This document shows, piece by piece, positions 18,239 to 27,899 of a stretch of DNA of 64,000 nt. The stretch is from JAIBJN01 sp963842305. GTDB lineage: Bacteria; Actinomycetota; Thermoleophilia; Gaiellales; Gaiellaceae. The notes under the pieces were generated by a model. It was not told where the DNA came from and made no database searches. It was given only the letters and a program-made list of their open reading frames with translations. Both the position numbers and the translations under genes were made by a program. Within the stretch, counting starts at the first letter, position 1. The number at the start of each line of letters is the position of its first letter. The DNA is taken from the NCBI GenBank assembly GCA_963842305.1, contig CAWJFW010000003.1, positions 434,001 through 498,000 on the forward strand, given 5' to 3'.

Positions 18239-20139
18239 GCTGCGAGGAGGAAGACGATGCCCAGGACGGCGAGCCCGAGCGCAAGCGCGAGCACGTAGGT
18301 GCGCACGCGGCCCGTCTCGGCGGCGGACACCCGGTCGGAAACGTCGCGGACGCCCGTCCCAAGTCCGCCGAGGGAGCGGAGGACGAGCGGGCTCTCGATC
18401 CGCCCCAGGAGCCACGCGGCCAGCGCGGAGGTGGGGCGGTAGAAGATCAGGTCGTACGCCTCGTCGAAGTAGAGCTTGTGCTCGAGCGTCCGTACGACCG
18501 CGGGGAAGCGCGCCCGGATCGACGCCGGACGGTCCCCGGGCCGTCCATAGAGGGCCCAGGCCACGGCGATGCCGCCGCTGGCGGCCGCCAGCGAGGCGAG
18601 GATGGAGAAGACTGCGAGCGCTCCGCTCGCTTCCTCCACGGACTCGACGACCGGCTCGAGCCAGGTGTCGACCAGAGCCCAGCCACCCGGCACCTGAAGG
18701 AATCCGGCGACCGTCGAGAGCACGGCGAGCACACCGATCGGCCACATCATCGACAGCGGGCCCTCGAAGCGCTCACGGTGGAGGTGCTCGCGCGCGAACG
18801 GGGACACCTCGCCGAAGAAGACGATGAAGAGGAGCCGGAAGGTGTAGAGCCCGGTCAGGAAGGCCCCCGTGATCCCCGCCGCCCAGAGGATCCAGCCCAG
18901 CGTCCCCTGGTCGATGATGCTCGAGAGGATCGCGTCCTTGGAGAAGAAGCCCGCGAACGGCGGAATCGCCGCCAGCGCAAGTGCGCCGACGAGGAAGGCG
19001 CGATAGGTCCAGGGCAGCTCGCGTGCGAGCCCACCCATCTTGCGGATGTCCTGCTCGCCGGAGAGCGCATGGATGACGACGCCGGCGGCCATGAAGAGCA
19101 GCGCCTTGAAGAAGGCGTGCGTCATCAAATGGAACATGCTCGCGCCGTAGGCGCCGAGGCCGACGCCGACGAACATGTAGCCGATCTGGCTCATCGTCGA
19201 GTACGCGATCACGCGCTTGATGTCCGTCTGCACGAGCGCGATCAATCCCGCCGAAAGGAGCGTGACCGCGCCGAGGATCCCGGCCAGCTCCTGGATGTCG
19301 ACCGCGAGCTCGAACAGCGGACTCGTCCGCGCGATCAGGTAGACGCCGGCGGTGACCATGGTCGCGGCATGGATGAGCGCGCTGACCGGCGTCGGGCCCT
19401 CCATCGCGTCCGGGAGCCATGTGTGGATCGGGATTTGCGCCGATTTGGCGAGAGCGCCTCCCAGGAGACCCAGCGCGACGAGGATGGCGAGCGTCGAACC
19501 TTCACCAAGCGCCTGCGGCGCCTCGGAGAACACCGTCTCGAAGTTGAGCGACCCGATCTGCTGCACGAGAATGAAGAGCGCGAGGACGAAGGTCGCGTCG
19601 CCGAACGCGTTCATGATGAAGGCTTTCTTCCCGGCGGCGACCGCCACCCGCCGCTGGTGCCAGAAGTTGATCAGCAGGTAGGAGGAGAGCCCGACCATCC
19701 CCCAGCCGGCGAGGAGCCAGAGGAGGTTCCCCGCCATCACGAGCAGGAGCATCGAGAAGATGAAGAGCGCCTTGTAGGCGTGGTAGCGGCGCTCCTCCTC
19801 GTCTCCGTGCATGTACCCGATCGCGTAGGTGAGGATCAGGAAGCCGACACCTGAGACGACGAGCATCATGAAGACCGACAGGGGATCGATCAGGAGCGAG
19901 GCGTCCACGCGGAAGTCCCCGGCCGTCAGCCATGTCCACAGGCTCGTGAGCTCGGAGCGGTCGTCCGGGTCCCGTCCGAGAAGGTCGACGAAGATCGCGA
20001 CGGTGCAGACGAACGAGACCAGCGTGGAGCCGGCGGCGAGCAGGCCGGCCGTGTAGCGGGTGATGCGCTCGCCGAGGATCGCGATCGCGCCCACGGCGAC
20101 CGCCGGCGAGAAGAGCGCGATCCAGGCGAGGGCGGCCAT
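18235..20139 (-). CDS. nuoL: NADH-quinone oxidoreductase subunit L
   Basis: A 634-residue antiporter-like subunit of Complex I with 15-16 helices and the long lateral helix region at the C-terminus. Motifs: LSSYLLINFWHQRR, KSAQIPIHTWLPDAMEGPTPVSALIHAATMVTAGVYL, YSTMSQIGYMF, MTHAFFKALLFMAAG and FAGFFSKDAIL. It is the distal proton-pumping module. The ATG at 20139 follows nuoK by three bases. The length is normal. Confidence 0.96.
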   Translation of the reverse strand: MAALAWIALFSPAVAVGAIAILGERITRYTAGLLAAGSTLVSFVCTVAIFVDLLGRDPDDRSELTSLWTWLTAGDFRVDASLLIDPLSVFMMLVVSGVGFLILTYAIGYMHGDEEERRYHAYKALFIFSMLLLVMAGNLLWLLAGWGMVGLSSYLLINFWHQRRVAVAAGKKAFIMNAFGDATFVLALFILVQQIGSLNFETVFSEAPQALGEGSTLAILVALGLLGGALAKSAQIPIHTWLPDAMEGPTPVSALIHAATMVTAGVYLIARTSPLFELAVDIQELAGILGAVTLLSAGLIALVQTDIKRVIAYSTMSQIGYMFVGVGLGAYGASMFHLMTHAFFKALLFMAAGVVIHALSGEQDIRKMGGLARELPWTYRAFLVGALALAAIPPFAGFFSKDAILSSIIDQGTLGWILWAAGITGAFLTGLYTFRLLFIVFFGEVSPFAREHLHRERFEGPLSMMWPIGVLAVLSTVAGFLQVPGGWALVDTWLEPVVESVEEASGALAVFSILASLAAASGGIAVAWALYGRPGDRPASIRARFPAVVRTLEHKLYFDEAYDLIFYRPTSALAAWLLGRIESPLVLRSLGGLGTGVRDVSDRVSAAETGRVRTYVLALALGLAVLGIVFLLAA

Positions 20140-20142
20140 GGG

Positions 20143-20452
20143 CTAGCCCCTGAGCGACGTGAGCCGGTCGACGTCGAGCGCGGCGTGCTTCCGGGAGACG
20201 GCGACGATGAGGCCCAGGCCGAGCACCGCCTCGGCGGCGGCAACGACCATGACGGTGAGTGCGAAGATCTGCCCGTCGCCGTCGCCCAGCTGGCGTGCGA
20301 ACGCGATCAGGGCGAGATTGCCGGCGTTCAGCATGAGCTCGAGCGCGAGCAGGATGATCAGGGGGCTACGGCGGATCAGGACGCCGAAGGCGCCCGGTGG
20401 CGAAGAGGACGACCGACAGGATGAGGTAGGAGGCGATCCCGGGGCCGAGCAT
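20143..20452 (-). CDS. nuoK: NADH-quinone oxidoreductase subunit K (one frameshift)
   Basis: Small three-helix membrane subunit of Complex I, 102 residues after removal of one G from a GGG run near 20396. Part one reads LGPGIASYLILSVVLFATG. Part two continues AFGVLIRRSPLIILLALELMLNAGNLALIAFAR, with the conserved Glu of helix 2 (ALELMLNAGN), then VMVVAAAEAVLGLGLIVAVSRK with the second conserved Glu. The ATG at 20452 shares its first base with the nuoJ stop (TGATG). The break in an essential operon gene points to an assembly error. Confidence 0.88.
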
Positions 20453-21016
20453 CAGGCCTCGCTCTCCTCGTCACCCGAGGGCATCGCGCTGCCGAGGATC
20501 ACACCGCCGACGGCGGCGACGAGCAGCACGATCGACGTCACCTCGAAGGCGAGCAGGTGGTCGGAGAGGAAGAGCTCGCCGATCTGCGCCGGCGAGCCGA
20601 ACGAGCCGGTGATCTCCGCAGTGTTCGCTCAGATCGTCGCCCGCCTTCAGCGCGATCACGATGATGATCTGGAGCGCGATGGCGGCCGCAGCGACGACCG
20701 CAGCCATGTTCTGGAGGCTCGGCCCGCCGGCCCAGGGGGCGTCCGCGCGCCCGCCCAGATAGGCGAGGACGAAGACGAACATGATCACGATCGCCCCGGC
20801 GTAGACGATCACCTGGGCACCCGCGACGAACTCACCTGCCAAAAGCAGGTAGAGCACCGCGAGCGAAGCGAGGTTGCCGATCAGCGCCAGCGCGCTGAAG
20901 AACGGGTTGGCGAAGAGGACGACGGCGATTCCGGACGCGAGCAGGGCGAGCGCCGCGACGATCCAGACGATCCAGACGAGCACGTTCGCGGCGGAGGCGG
21001 CGAGCACGGGGTCCAT
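20452..21016 (-). CDS. nuoJ: NADH-quinone oxidoreductase subunit J (one frameshift)
   Basis: Membrane subunit of Complex I, 187 residues after removing one extra base near 20632. The first part has helices NVLVWIVWIVAALALLASGIAVVL, NPFFSALALIGNLASLAVLYLLL and the family signature GAQVIVYAGAIVIMFVFVLAYLG. The second part (NTAEITGSFGSPAQIGELFLSDHLLAFEVTSIVLLVAAVGGVIL) holds the last helix. The ATG overlaps the nuoI stop (ATGA), and the stop overlaps the nuoK start. Confidence 0.9.
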
Positions 21017-21511
21017 CAGGATTCGGATCTCCAGACCGGGATCGGAGTGTCGTAGAGGTCGCGGTCGGCGACCGGCATCCGCTTGACGGGCTCCGCAAGG
21101 AGCATGTCCTTCGTGTAGATGAGGTCGTCGCGGGAGTACTCCGAGAGCTCGTACTCCGCCTCGAGCGTGATCGCGTCGAACGGGCACGCCAGCTCGCAGT
21201 AGCCGCAGAAGATGCAGCGCGAGAGGTTGATCTCGTAGATGCGGGCGTACCGCTCGCCGGCGCTGACGCGGTTTTCGGGCGTGTTCTCGGCGGCGACCAC
21301 CCTGATGCAGTCCGCCGGGCAGGCCGCGGCGCAGAGGGAGCAGCCGACGCATTTCTCGAGCCCGTTCTCGTGGCGCCACAGTCGGTGCCGTCCGCGGAAG
21401 CGCGGGATACACCGGGCGCTTGTATTCGGGGTACTGCTGGGTGATCGGCTTCTTGAACATCTGCCGGAACGTCACGGCGAACCCCTTGAAGCTCGAAAAC
21501 GGCTGCGGCAT
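21016..21511 (-). CDS. nuoI: NADH-quinone oxidoreductase subunit I, 2x[4Fe-4S] (one frameshift)
   Basis: The 164-residue ferredoxin-like subunit carrying clusters N6a and N6b. After MPQPFSSFKGFAVTFRQMFKKPITQQYPE, one extra C in a CCC run near 21413 breaks the frame. Reading resumes as RFRGRHRLWRHENGLEKCVGCSLCAAACPADCI, the first 4-Cys motif, then CIFCGYCELACPFDAI, the second. Both motifs are complete. The ATG shares a base with the nuoH stop, and the stop overlaps the nuoJ start. Confidence 0.92.
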
Positions 21512-22509
21512 CAGTCGATCACCACGACCAGGACGGCGGTGACCACGGCGTTGAGCGTCGCCACGGGCAGGAGGACCTTCCAGCCGATCTTCATCAGCTG
21601 GTCGTAGCGGAGGCGCGGCAGCGTCGCCCGGAGCCACATGAAGACGAACACGACAAGCGCGAGCTTGATGACGAACCAGAGCGGGCCGGGAAGGACGGGG
21701 CCGCCCCAGCCGCCGAAGAAGAGTGTCACCGCGAGGCCCGAGAGCGTGATCATGTTGACGTACTCGGCCATTGCGAAGAGGCCGTAGCGCATGCCGCTGT
21801 ACTCGGTCTGGTAGCCGGCGACCAGCTCGGTCTCCGCCTCGGGCAGGTCGAAAGGCGGCCGGTTCGTCTCGGCCACACCGGCCACGAAGAAGACCAGGAG
21901 CCCGACGATCTGGGGGCCGGCGTACCAGACCGTTTCCTGCTGCTTGGTCGCGATGTCGACGAGGGAGAGGCTCTCAGCCATGATCACGACGCCGAGAACG
22001 GAGAGCGCGAGCGAGACCTCGTACGAGACGAGCTGCGCGGCCGTGCGCATGGAGCCGAGCAGCGAGTACTTCGAATCGCTCGCCCAGCCGCCGACGAGGA
22101 AGGCGTAGATCCCGATGGCGCCGAGGGCGAAGATGAGCAGGACGCCGATGGAGACGTTCGCCACCCAGCCGGTCACGTCGTAGCCGCCGATGTCCCACAC
22201 GGGGCCGAAGGGGATGACGCTGAATGCTGCGAGCGCGGTGAACGCGGCGACGACCGGAGCGGCGAAGTAGAGAAGGTCGACGGCGCCGGTCGGCGAGAAG
22301 CTCTCCTTGCGGATGAGCTTGACGAGGTCGGCGATCGGCTGCAGGAGGCCGTACGGGCCGGCCCGGTTGGGCCCGTAGCGGAGCTGCATCCGTCCGAGCA
22401 GCTTGCGCTCGAGCCAGGTCGCGTATGCGAAGCAGGCCATGACCAGGTTGATGATCACGACCGCCTTGATGACGTCGATCCACCAGGGCTGGTTCAGGGG
22501 CTCAGTCAC
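21511..22509 (-). CDS. nuoH: NADH-quinone oxidoreductase subunit H
   Basis: A 332-residue, eight-helix membrane subunit that forms the quinone chamber at the junction with the peripheral arm. Motifs: YATWLERKLLGRMQLRYGPNRAGPYGLLQPIADLVKLIRKE, then AETNRPPFDLPEAETELVAGYQTEYSGM, rich in the conserved acidic and Arg residues, then WLRATLPRLRYDQLMKIGWK. The GTG at 22509 overlaps the nuoG end by 8 bp. Confidence 0.96.
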   Translation of the reverse strand: MTEPLNQPWWIDVIKAVVIINLVMACFAYATWLERKLLGRMQLRYGPNRAGPYGLLQPIADLVKLIRKESFSPTGAVDLLYFAAPVVAAFTALAAFSVIPFGPVWDIGGYDVTGWVANVSIGVLLIFALGAIGIYAFLVGGWASDSKYSLLGSMRTAAQLVSYEVSLALSVLGVVIMAESLSLVDIATKQQETVWYAGPQIVGLLVFFVAGVAETNRPPFDLPEAETELVAGYQTEYSGMRYGLFAMAEYVNMITLSGLAVTLFFGGWGGPVLPGPLWFVIKLALVVFVFMWLRATLPRLRYDQLMKIGWKVLLPVATLNAVVTAVLVVVID

Positions 22510-24706
22510 CCGCGTTCTCCACCTGGACGCGGTCGGCGAGCCCGTCAGCGTGCTCGGCGGCGATCCTGACGACCCCCGGCCGCAGCTTGCGGCTCAACGT
22601 TGCCCGGAGCTCCCTCGAGGTCCCGTTCGAGCTGACGCGAACCGTCGCGCCGGGCCCGATTTCGCGCGTGGCCGCGTCCTCGTAGGCAAGCTCGACCTCG
22701 GGCGCAGGACGCTGGAACTGCAGCTGTGGGATCCGTTCGACGGCGGCGCCGCTGAAGAGGCTGCGATAGCGGACGAGCTCGAGACCCGGCCCCGCGGGCT
22801 TCCCGGTCGGCGCTTCGGCGTCCGGCTGCGTCCAGGCGTACTCGTCTCCCGGCGGCAGCGCCGCCTGCTCGGCGGGGCTCGGAGTCGCCCACGGGTCGAT
22901 AGCGATTCCGAAACGCTCGGCAAGGCGGGACAACCACTCGAGCTCGTCGAGCCCGTTTGGTACGACGGCGCGCCGCAGGCGCTGCGGGCGGCCTTCGAGG
23001 TTGACCATCGTTCCCTCCCGCTCGAGGTAGCTCGTGCCGGGAAGGACGATGTGCGACCAAGCCGTCAGGTCGCTCTGGAACATTGCGGTGGTGAGCACAA
23101 AGCGGGCTCGTGCGGCCAGCTCGGCAACCCTGGGGTCATAGCCGGCCTCGTCGCCGGAGATGATCAGGGCGCCGAGCTCGCCCTCCGGCGGCTCCAGGCG
23201 CTCCTCGCCGAGCGCGTACCAGGCGTCGGCAACTCCGCGCCCGTTCGGCGTCCTCGGCAAGACGTACACGGCGACCTCCGCATCCCTGCCCTCGTGGAGG
23301 TCGCTGGCGAGCGCACCGACGTGCCTGCCTCCGGACGGATCGTCGTCGGACCAGACGATGGCGACGCGCTTTGCGCCCTGGATGCGCTTCACCGTCTCTC
23401 GGAGCTCCTTGGGAGCCTTGCCTCCCTCGCGCAGGGCGGCGCAGACCTGAGGCGCCGATCCGGCCGCCACCTGCACGTCGCCGGCGGGGTTCACCGCGAT
23501 CACCTCGCCCCCGGCGCGCCTGGCCGCCCGGAGCCAGAGGTCGACGATCGGAGCACGCTCGACCACGGGATCGTCGCCGAGCACGAGGCAGACGTCGGCG
23601 TCCCGAATGGCGGAGAGCGGCGCGCGGAACGCGGCGAGCCCGGCGTCCCAGTCGTCCGGCAGCAGTGCTGTGTGGGCGCCGAGCCCCTCGCGGACGATGC
23701 GCGTAATCGCGGTCGCCTGCTCCACCGTCTCACCCCCGGAGAAGGCGACGACCACAGACGATCCGGCCTCGCGGAGGCTCGCCTCGGCAGCGTCGAGCGC
23801 ATCGTCGTAGGAAACCTCCTCGAACCCACGGCGCCGGACGCGGAGCAAGGGGGTGCGGATGCGGTCGCCGGCCCGGAGATGGTCGTGGGCGAAGCGGCCC
23901 TTGTCGCAGAGCCAGCCCTCGTCAACATCGGGGTGGTTTCGGGAAAGCACGCGCACGACGTGGCCCTCCCGCGTCGTCGCCCAGACGTTGCACCCGACGG
24001 GGCAGAGCCCGCAGACCGAGGGCACGTTTTGGATCTCCCACGGCCGCGCGCGGAAGCGGTAGGTCGTCGACGTGAGCGCCCCAACCGGGCAGAGCTCGAC
24101 GACGTTGCCCGAGAAGTGCGCGCGGTAGGGCTCGTCCTCGAAGGTGGCGATGACCGAGGACGCTCCCCGGTTGACGGCGACGAGCTGGCCGTCCTCAGAG
24201 ATGTTCTCCGAAAAGCGGGTGCAGCGGTAGCAGAGGATGCAGCGCTCGCGATCGAGCGCGATCAACGGCGAGACCGGGATCGGCTTGTCGAACGTCCGCT
24301 TGGGGAAGTGCATGCGGGTCGTCCCCGGGCCGAAGCGGAAGGTGAGGTCCTGCAGGGGGCACTCCCCGCCCTTGTCACAGTCCGGGCAGTCGAGCGGATG
24401 GTTCAGGAGGATGAACTCGAGGATCGCGTGCTGGCCCTGCGAGGCTTTCTCGCTGGTGAGCGCGGTCTTGAGGACGAGGCCGTCGGTGGCCGTGAGCGTG
24501 CAGGCGGCCTGGAGCTTCGGTAGCCCTTCCACCTCGCAGAGGCACATGCGGCAGGCGCCGACGGGAGAGCCGAGCCGCGGCTCGTAGCAGAAGACCGGGA
24601 TCTCGATGCCGATCGACGCGGCCGTCTCGACCATGCCCTGGCCCCTGGGAGTCTGGAGCTCCTGCCCGTCGATCGTGACGGTGACGAGCTCGGGCTGTGC
24701 GTTCAT
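22502..24706 (-). CDS. nuoG: NADH-quinone oxidoreductase subunit G (molybdopterin-type Fe-S subunit)
   Basis: A 734-residue peripheral-arm subunit. The N-terminal [2Fe-2S] domain has CYEPRLGSPVGACRMCLCE. A His/Cys motif HPLDCPDCDKGGECPLQ and RCILCYRCTRFSE supply further Fe-S clusters. SVCGLCPVGCNV with a later WLCDKGRF matches the four-Cys ligands of the extra N7 cluster, present only in some lineages. The rest is a degenerate molybdopterin-oxidoreductase fold. A 109-bp gap separates it from nuoF, the only real gap in the operon, and that gap holds the 44-nt repeated element. Confidence 0.95.
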   Translation of the reverse strand: MNAQPELVTVTIDGQELQTPRGQGMVETAASIGIEIPVFCYEPRLGSPVGACRMCLCEVEGLPKLQAACTLTATDGLVLKTALTSEKASQGQHAILEFILLNHPLDCPDCDKGGECPLQDLTFRFGPGTTRMHFPKRTFDKPIPVSPLIALDRERCILCYRCTRFSENISEDGQLVAVNRGASSVIATFEDEPYRAHFSGNVVELCPVGALTSTTYRFRARPWEIQNVPSVCGLCPVGCNVWATTREGHVVRVLSRNHPDVDEGWLCDKGRFAHDHLRAGDRIRTPLLRVRRRGFEEVSYDDALDAAEASLREAGSSVVVAFSGGETVEQATAITRIVREGLGAHTALLPDDWDAGLAAFRAPLSAIRDADVCLVLGDDPVVERAPIVDLWLRAARRAGGEVIAVNPAGDVQVAAGSAPQVCAALREGGKAPKELRETVKRIQGAKRVAIVWSDDDPSGGRHVGALASDLHEGRDAEVAVYVLPRTPNGRGVADAWYALGEERLEPPEGELGALIISGDEAGYDPRVAELAARARFVLTTAMFQSDLTAWSHIVLPGTSYLEREGTMVNLEGRPQRLRRAVVPNGLDELEWLSRLAERFGIAIDPWATPSPAEQAALPPGDEYAWTQPDAEAPTGKPAGPGLELVRYRSLFSGAAVERIPQLQFQRPAPEVELAYEDAATREIGPGATVRVSSNGTSRELRATLSRKLRPGVVRIAAEHADGLADRVQVENAGD

Positions 24707-24746
24707 TGCCGGACTTCCGTCACGATCCGCGCGCCACGGGTGCGCG

Positions 24747-24790
24747 TCTCGGCGCTAGGCTCGGAAGCGGGTGGTGGGCTGGGGTGCCCC
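24747..24790. repeat. 44-nt intergenic element, copy 1 (nuoF-nuoG gap)
   Basis: This 44-nt stretch is identical at 40 of 44 positions to 31048-31091. The differences change CTAG to GTAC, which keeps a small palindrome, plus two other bases. On the plus strand it contains TAGGCT, a possible -10 box, followed by GGAAGCGGGTGGTGGGC and a GGGC-loop-GCCC hairpin. It ends 41 bp upstream of the nuoG start, in opposite orientation to the operon. Function unknown. Confidence 0.7.
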
Positions 24791-24815
24791 GGGGTGCGGA
24801 GACGGCGCGCGAAGC

Positions 24816-26174
24816 TCATGGCCCGGCCGGTACCTCGATCTCGCTCCGGACGGTCGCGTGGTGCTGGTCGACGGGCGCGAGCACACCCTCGAGCGACGAT
24901 TCGCCGGCGAACGGGCAGCCGCCCTCGTCGATGTGGCGTTGGTACTCGTCCCTGAACTTCGCGACGTAGCTGGCGACGGGCATGGCCGCCGCGTCTCCCA
25001 GCGGGCAGAGGCAGTTGCCGAGGATCCGGTCGCAGACGTTCAGCAGGACGTCGAGCTCGCCCTGAGTCGCGTCGCCGTCCTCGATCTTCCGGAGGAGCTG
25101 CACCATCCAGCGCGTCCCCTCCCGGCAGGGCGTGCACTTGCCGCACGACTCGTGCATGTAGAACTGCGCGACGCGGAGCCCCATCTCCACCATGCAGCAG
25201 CGGTCGTCGATGACGATGACCGCGCCGGATCCGAGCATGGTCCCCGCCTCGGCCATCGAGTCGAAGTCGAGCGGCGTGTCCACCTCGGCCGCCGTCATCA
25301 CCGGCACCGACGAGCCGCCCGGAATGATTGCCTTCAGCTCGCGGCCGTCCGGGATGCCGCCGCCGATGTCGTAGATCAGCTCCCGGAGCGGCGTGCCGAG
25401 CTCGAGCTCGTAATTGCCGCCGTTGACGACGTTTCCGGACAGCGAGAAGACCCGCGTCCCGGCGGAGTGCTCCACCCCGAGGCGCGCGTACTTCTTGCCA
25501 CCCATCTGCACGATCTTGGGCACGGTCGCCAGCGTCTCGACGTTGTTGATCAGCGTCGGCGACGCGTACAGACCGGAAACGGCCGGAAACGGCGGCTTCG
25601 TTCGAGGCTGGCCGCGATTGCCCTCGAGCGACTCGAGCAGTCCGGTCTCCTCGCCGCAGATGTACGCGCCCGCGCCGCGGTGAACGACGATCGTCAGGTC
25701 CCAGCCGGAGCCGAGCACATCCTTCCCGACGTAGCCCGCCTCGCGCGCCTGCTCGAGCGCGGCGACGACGATCTCGTACTCCGTCAGGTATTCGCCGCGG
25801 ACGTAGATGAAGGCGAGGTTGGAGCCGATCGTGTGTGCGGCGATGACGACGCCCTCGACGAAGAGATGCGGGACGCGCACCATGATCTCGCGGTCTTTGA
25901 ACGTCCCGGGCTCGGATTCGTCCGCGTTGACGACGAGGTAGATCGGCTTGGACGTATCCTCGGGCTTCGGCAGGAAGCTCGCCTTGCGACCCATGGGGAA
26001 GCCCGCCCCGCCGCGCCCGCGGACGTCGGCGGCGAGCAGCTCGTCGAGCACCGTCTGTCGCTCCATCCCGAGGGCCTTGCGTAGCGATTCGTAGCCGCCG
26101 ACGGCCTCGTACTCCGAGAGCTGGGTGAGATCGCGGGTGTCTGCGTGCTCGAGGAGGAGCTCTCTACGGGCCAT
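24816..26174 (-). CDS. nuoF: NADH-quinone oxidoreductase subunit F (NADH/FMN binding)
   Basis: The 452-residue subunit that oxidises NADH and passes electrons from FMN to cluster N3. Motifs: LLAADVRGRGGAGFPMGRK (glycine-rich nucleotide site), NADESEPGTFKDREIM, RGAGAYICGEETGLLESLEG, and the cluster motif ESCGKCTPCREG with a later Cys in NCLCPLGDAA. The start overlaps the nuoE end by 11 bp. Downstream is the 109-bp gap before nuoG. Confidence 0.96.
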   Translation of the reverse strand: MARRELLLEHADTRDLTQLSEYEAVGGYESLRKALGMERQTVLDELLAADVRGRGGAGFPMGRKASFLPKPEDTSKPIYLVVNADESEPGTFKDREIMVRVPHLFVEGVVIAAHTIGSNLAFIYVRGEYLTEYEIVVAALEQAREAGYVGKDVLGSGWDLTIVVHRGAGAYICGEETGLLESLEGNRGQPRTKPPFPAVSGLYASPTLINNVETLATVPKIVQMGGKKYARLGVEHSAGTRVFSLSGNVVNGGNYELELGTPLRELIYDIGGGIPDGRELKAIIPGGSSVPVMTAAEVDTPLDFDSMAEAGTMLGSGAVIVIDDRCCMVEMGLRVAQFYMHESCGKCTPCREGTRWMVQLLRKIEDGDATQGELDVLLNVCDRILGNCLCPLGDAAAMPVASYVAKFRDEYQRHIDEGGCPFAGESSLEGVLAPVDQHHATVRSEIEVPAGP

Positions 26175-26634
26175 CTCGAAGCTCCCTCACGATTGCCGGG
26201 ACGTCGACCGGCTGCACCGGCTCGTGGTAGCGGTGGTCGACGGCGACGACGGTTCCCCACCCACACCCGCCTGCGCACTCGACCGTCCGCAGCGTGATCT
26301 CGCCATCCTCGGTGGTGTCGCCTGCGTGGATTCCGAGCTCGTGCTCGAACGCCTCCAGGACCTGCTGGGCGCCGACGAGCGCGCACGAGATGTTGGTGCA
26401 GACCTCGACCATGTGCCGCCCGACCGGCTCGAGCTGGAACATGTCGTAGAAGCTCGCGACGGCCTTGCAGTACGCCGGCGTGAGCTCGAGCGCCTCGCCC
26501 ACCTCGCGGAAGGCCTCCGGGGGAAGCCAGCCGCCGTGCTCCTCTTGAGCGAGCCTGAGCGCCGGCAGGATGGCCGAGCGGCTCTCCGGATACTGGGCCG
26601 CGACCTTCTGGATGCGGTCGTAGAGCGCGCTCAC
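26164..26634 (-). CDS. nuoE: NADH-quinone oxidoreductase subunit E, [2Fe-2S]
   Basis: A 156-residue thioredoxin-fold subunit carrying cluster N1a. The four Cys ligands are visible in VCTNISCALVG (Cys-x4-Cys) and VECAGGCGWG (Cys-x3-Cys). The N-terminal helical part (ALRLAQEEHGGWLPPEAF) is typical. The start overlaps the nuoD stop by four bases. It forms the NADH-input module with nuoF and nuoG. Confidence 0.95.
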   Translation of the reverse strand: MSALYDRIQKVAAQYPESRSAILPALRLAQEEHGGWLPPEAFREVGEALELTPAYCKAVASFYDMFQLEPVGRHMVEVCTNISCALVGAQQVLEAFEHELGIHAGDTTEDGEITLRTVECAGGCGWGTVVAVDHRYHEPVQPVDVPAIVRELRDGP

Positions 26635-27893
26635 CGATCAACCTCCCCCATCACCGTGTCGAGCGATCCGACGATCGCGATCAGGTCGGCGACAAGTGCG
26701 TCGCTCATGCAGGTCGCGGTCGCCTCGAGGGCCACGAAGGAGGGCGCTCGGAATTTCACGCGCCACGGCTTGGAGCCGCCGTCCGAGACGAGGTAGCAGC
26801 CGAGTTCGCCGCGCGGCGACTCCACCGTCACGTAGACCTCCCCCTCGGGCACGCGGTACCCCTCGGTGACGAGCTTGAAGTGGTGGATCAGGCTCTCCAT
26901 CGAGGTGTGCAGCTCGTTGCGGGGCGGGAGGACGATCTTGCGGTCGTCCACTATCCACGGTCCCTCGGGCATGCCGTCGAGCGACTGCTGGACGATGCGC
27001 GTGGACTGGCGCATCTCGTCCATGTGCACCTTGTACCGGTCGAACACGTCACCGTTCGGGTACACGGGGACGTCGAAGTCGACCTCGTCGTACGCGAGGT
27101 ACGGCTGCACCTTGCGGAGGTCCCAGTCGACGCCCGAGGCGCGCAGCACCGGCCCCGACTGGCCAAGGGCGATCGCGTCCGCCGCTGACAGCAGGCCGAC
27201 TCCCTTCGTCCGCTCGAGCCAGATCGCCTGGCCCGAGAGAATCGACTCGTACTCGTCGACGCGCTTCTGCATCGTGTCCGCGAAGGCGCGGCACTCGTCG
27301 TGGAAACCGACCGGGACGTCCTCGGCGAGGCCGCCCGCCTGAAAGTACCGCGTGTGCATGCGCACGCCGGTGACCAGCTCGAAGAGATCGAGGATGGCGT
27401 CGCGCTCGCGGAAGCAGTACCAGAACATCGAGATCGCACCCAGCTCGAGCGCCGCCGTTCCGAGCCACACGAGGTGGGAGTGGATGCGGTTGAGCTCGCA
27501 GAGGAGCATGCGCATCCACTGGGCCTTGGGCGGCGGCTCGATCTCGAGCAGCTTCTCGATCGCGAGGACGAAGACGAGCTCGTTGTTCTGGAAGGAGACG
27601 TAGTCGATCCGCTCGGGATAGGTGATCGCCTTCCACCACGTCTTGTGCTCCATGTTCTTTTCGAAGCCCGTGTGGAGGTAGCCGACGACGGCCGCGAGGC
27701 CGACGACCTTCTCTCCGTTCAGCTCGACGACCAGCCGGAGCACTCCGTGCGTGGACGGGTGGTTGGGGCCGAAGTTGACCTGGAGGATGTCACCCTCCTC
27801 CCTGAGGGCCGGATCGACCTGGAGGACGGTCGGGATCGGCGAGGGGATGCGGGTGCCCTCGTAGATCGCGGCCTTCGAGTCGGCGACGGCCAT
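26631..27893 (-). CDS. nuoD: NADH-quinone oxidoreductase subunit D (49-kDa type)
   Basis: The 420-residue core quinone-binding subunit, related to [NiFe]-hydrogenase large subunits. Motifs: NFGPNHPSTHGVLRLVVELNGE (quinone-site His), GYLHTGFEKNMEHKTW, CELNRIHSHLVWLG, RMHTRYFQAGGLAEDVP and the C-terminal VYVTVESPRGELGCYLVSDG. It is encoded separately from nuoC, 6 bp downstream of it. The length and motifs are complete. Confidence 0.96.
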   Translation of the reverse strand: MAVADSKAAIYEGTRIPSPIPTVLQVDPALREEGDILQVNFGPNHPSTHGVLRLVVELNGEKVVGLAAVVGYLHTGFEKNMEHKTWWKAITYPERIDYVSFQNNELVFVLAIEKLLEIEPPPKAQWMRMLLCELNRIHSHLVWLGTAALELGAISMFWYCFRERDAILDLFELVTGVRMHTRYFQAGGLAEDVPVGFHDECRAFADTMQKRVDEYESILSGQAIWLERTKGVGLLSAADAIALGQSGPVLRASGVDWDLRKVQPYLAYDEVDFDVPVYPNGDVFDRYKVHMDEMRQSTRIVQQSLDGMPEGPWIVDDRKIVLPPRNELHTSMESLIHHFKLVTEGYRVPEGEVYVTVESPRGELGCYLVSDGGSKPWRVKFRAPSFVALEATATCMSDALVADLIAIVGSLDTVMGEVDR

Positions 27894-27899
27894 GGCGCG

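Noticed and set aside
16364..18298. A 644-codon plus-strand ORF across nuoM and nuoN
   Set aside because: Asp/Glu/Arg/His-rich shadow of hydrophobic membrane-protein genes, with no domain.
20380..21420. Programmed +1 frameshifting in nuoI/J/K
   Set aside because: No shared slippery sequence or pause structure. Breaks of the same sign also occur in unrelated genes, so an assembly artefact explains all.
22403..24523. A 706-codon plus-strand ORF inside nuoG
   Set aside because: Antisense shadow of a gene with complete Fe-S motifs.
24781..24790. GGGGTGCCCC resembling a fragment of a TPP riboswitch
   Set aside because: The essential CTGAGA and the second helix of the thi element are missing in both copies, and neither neighbouring gene is a thiamin gene.
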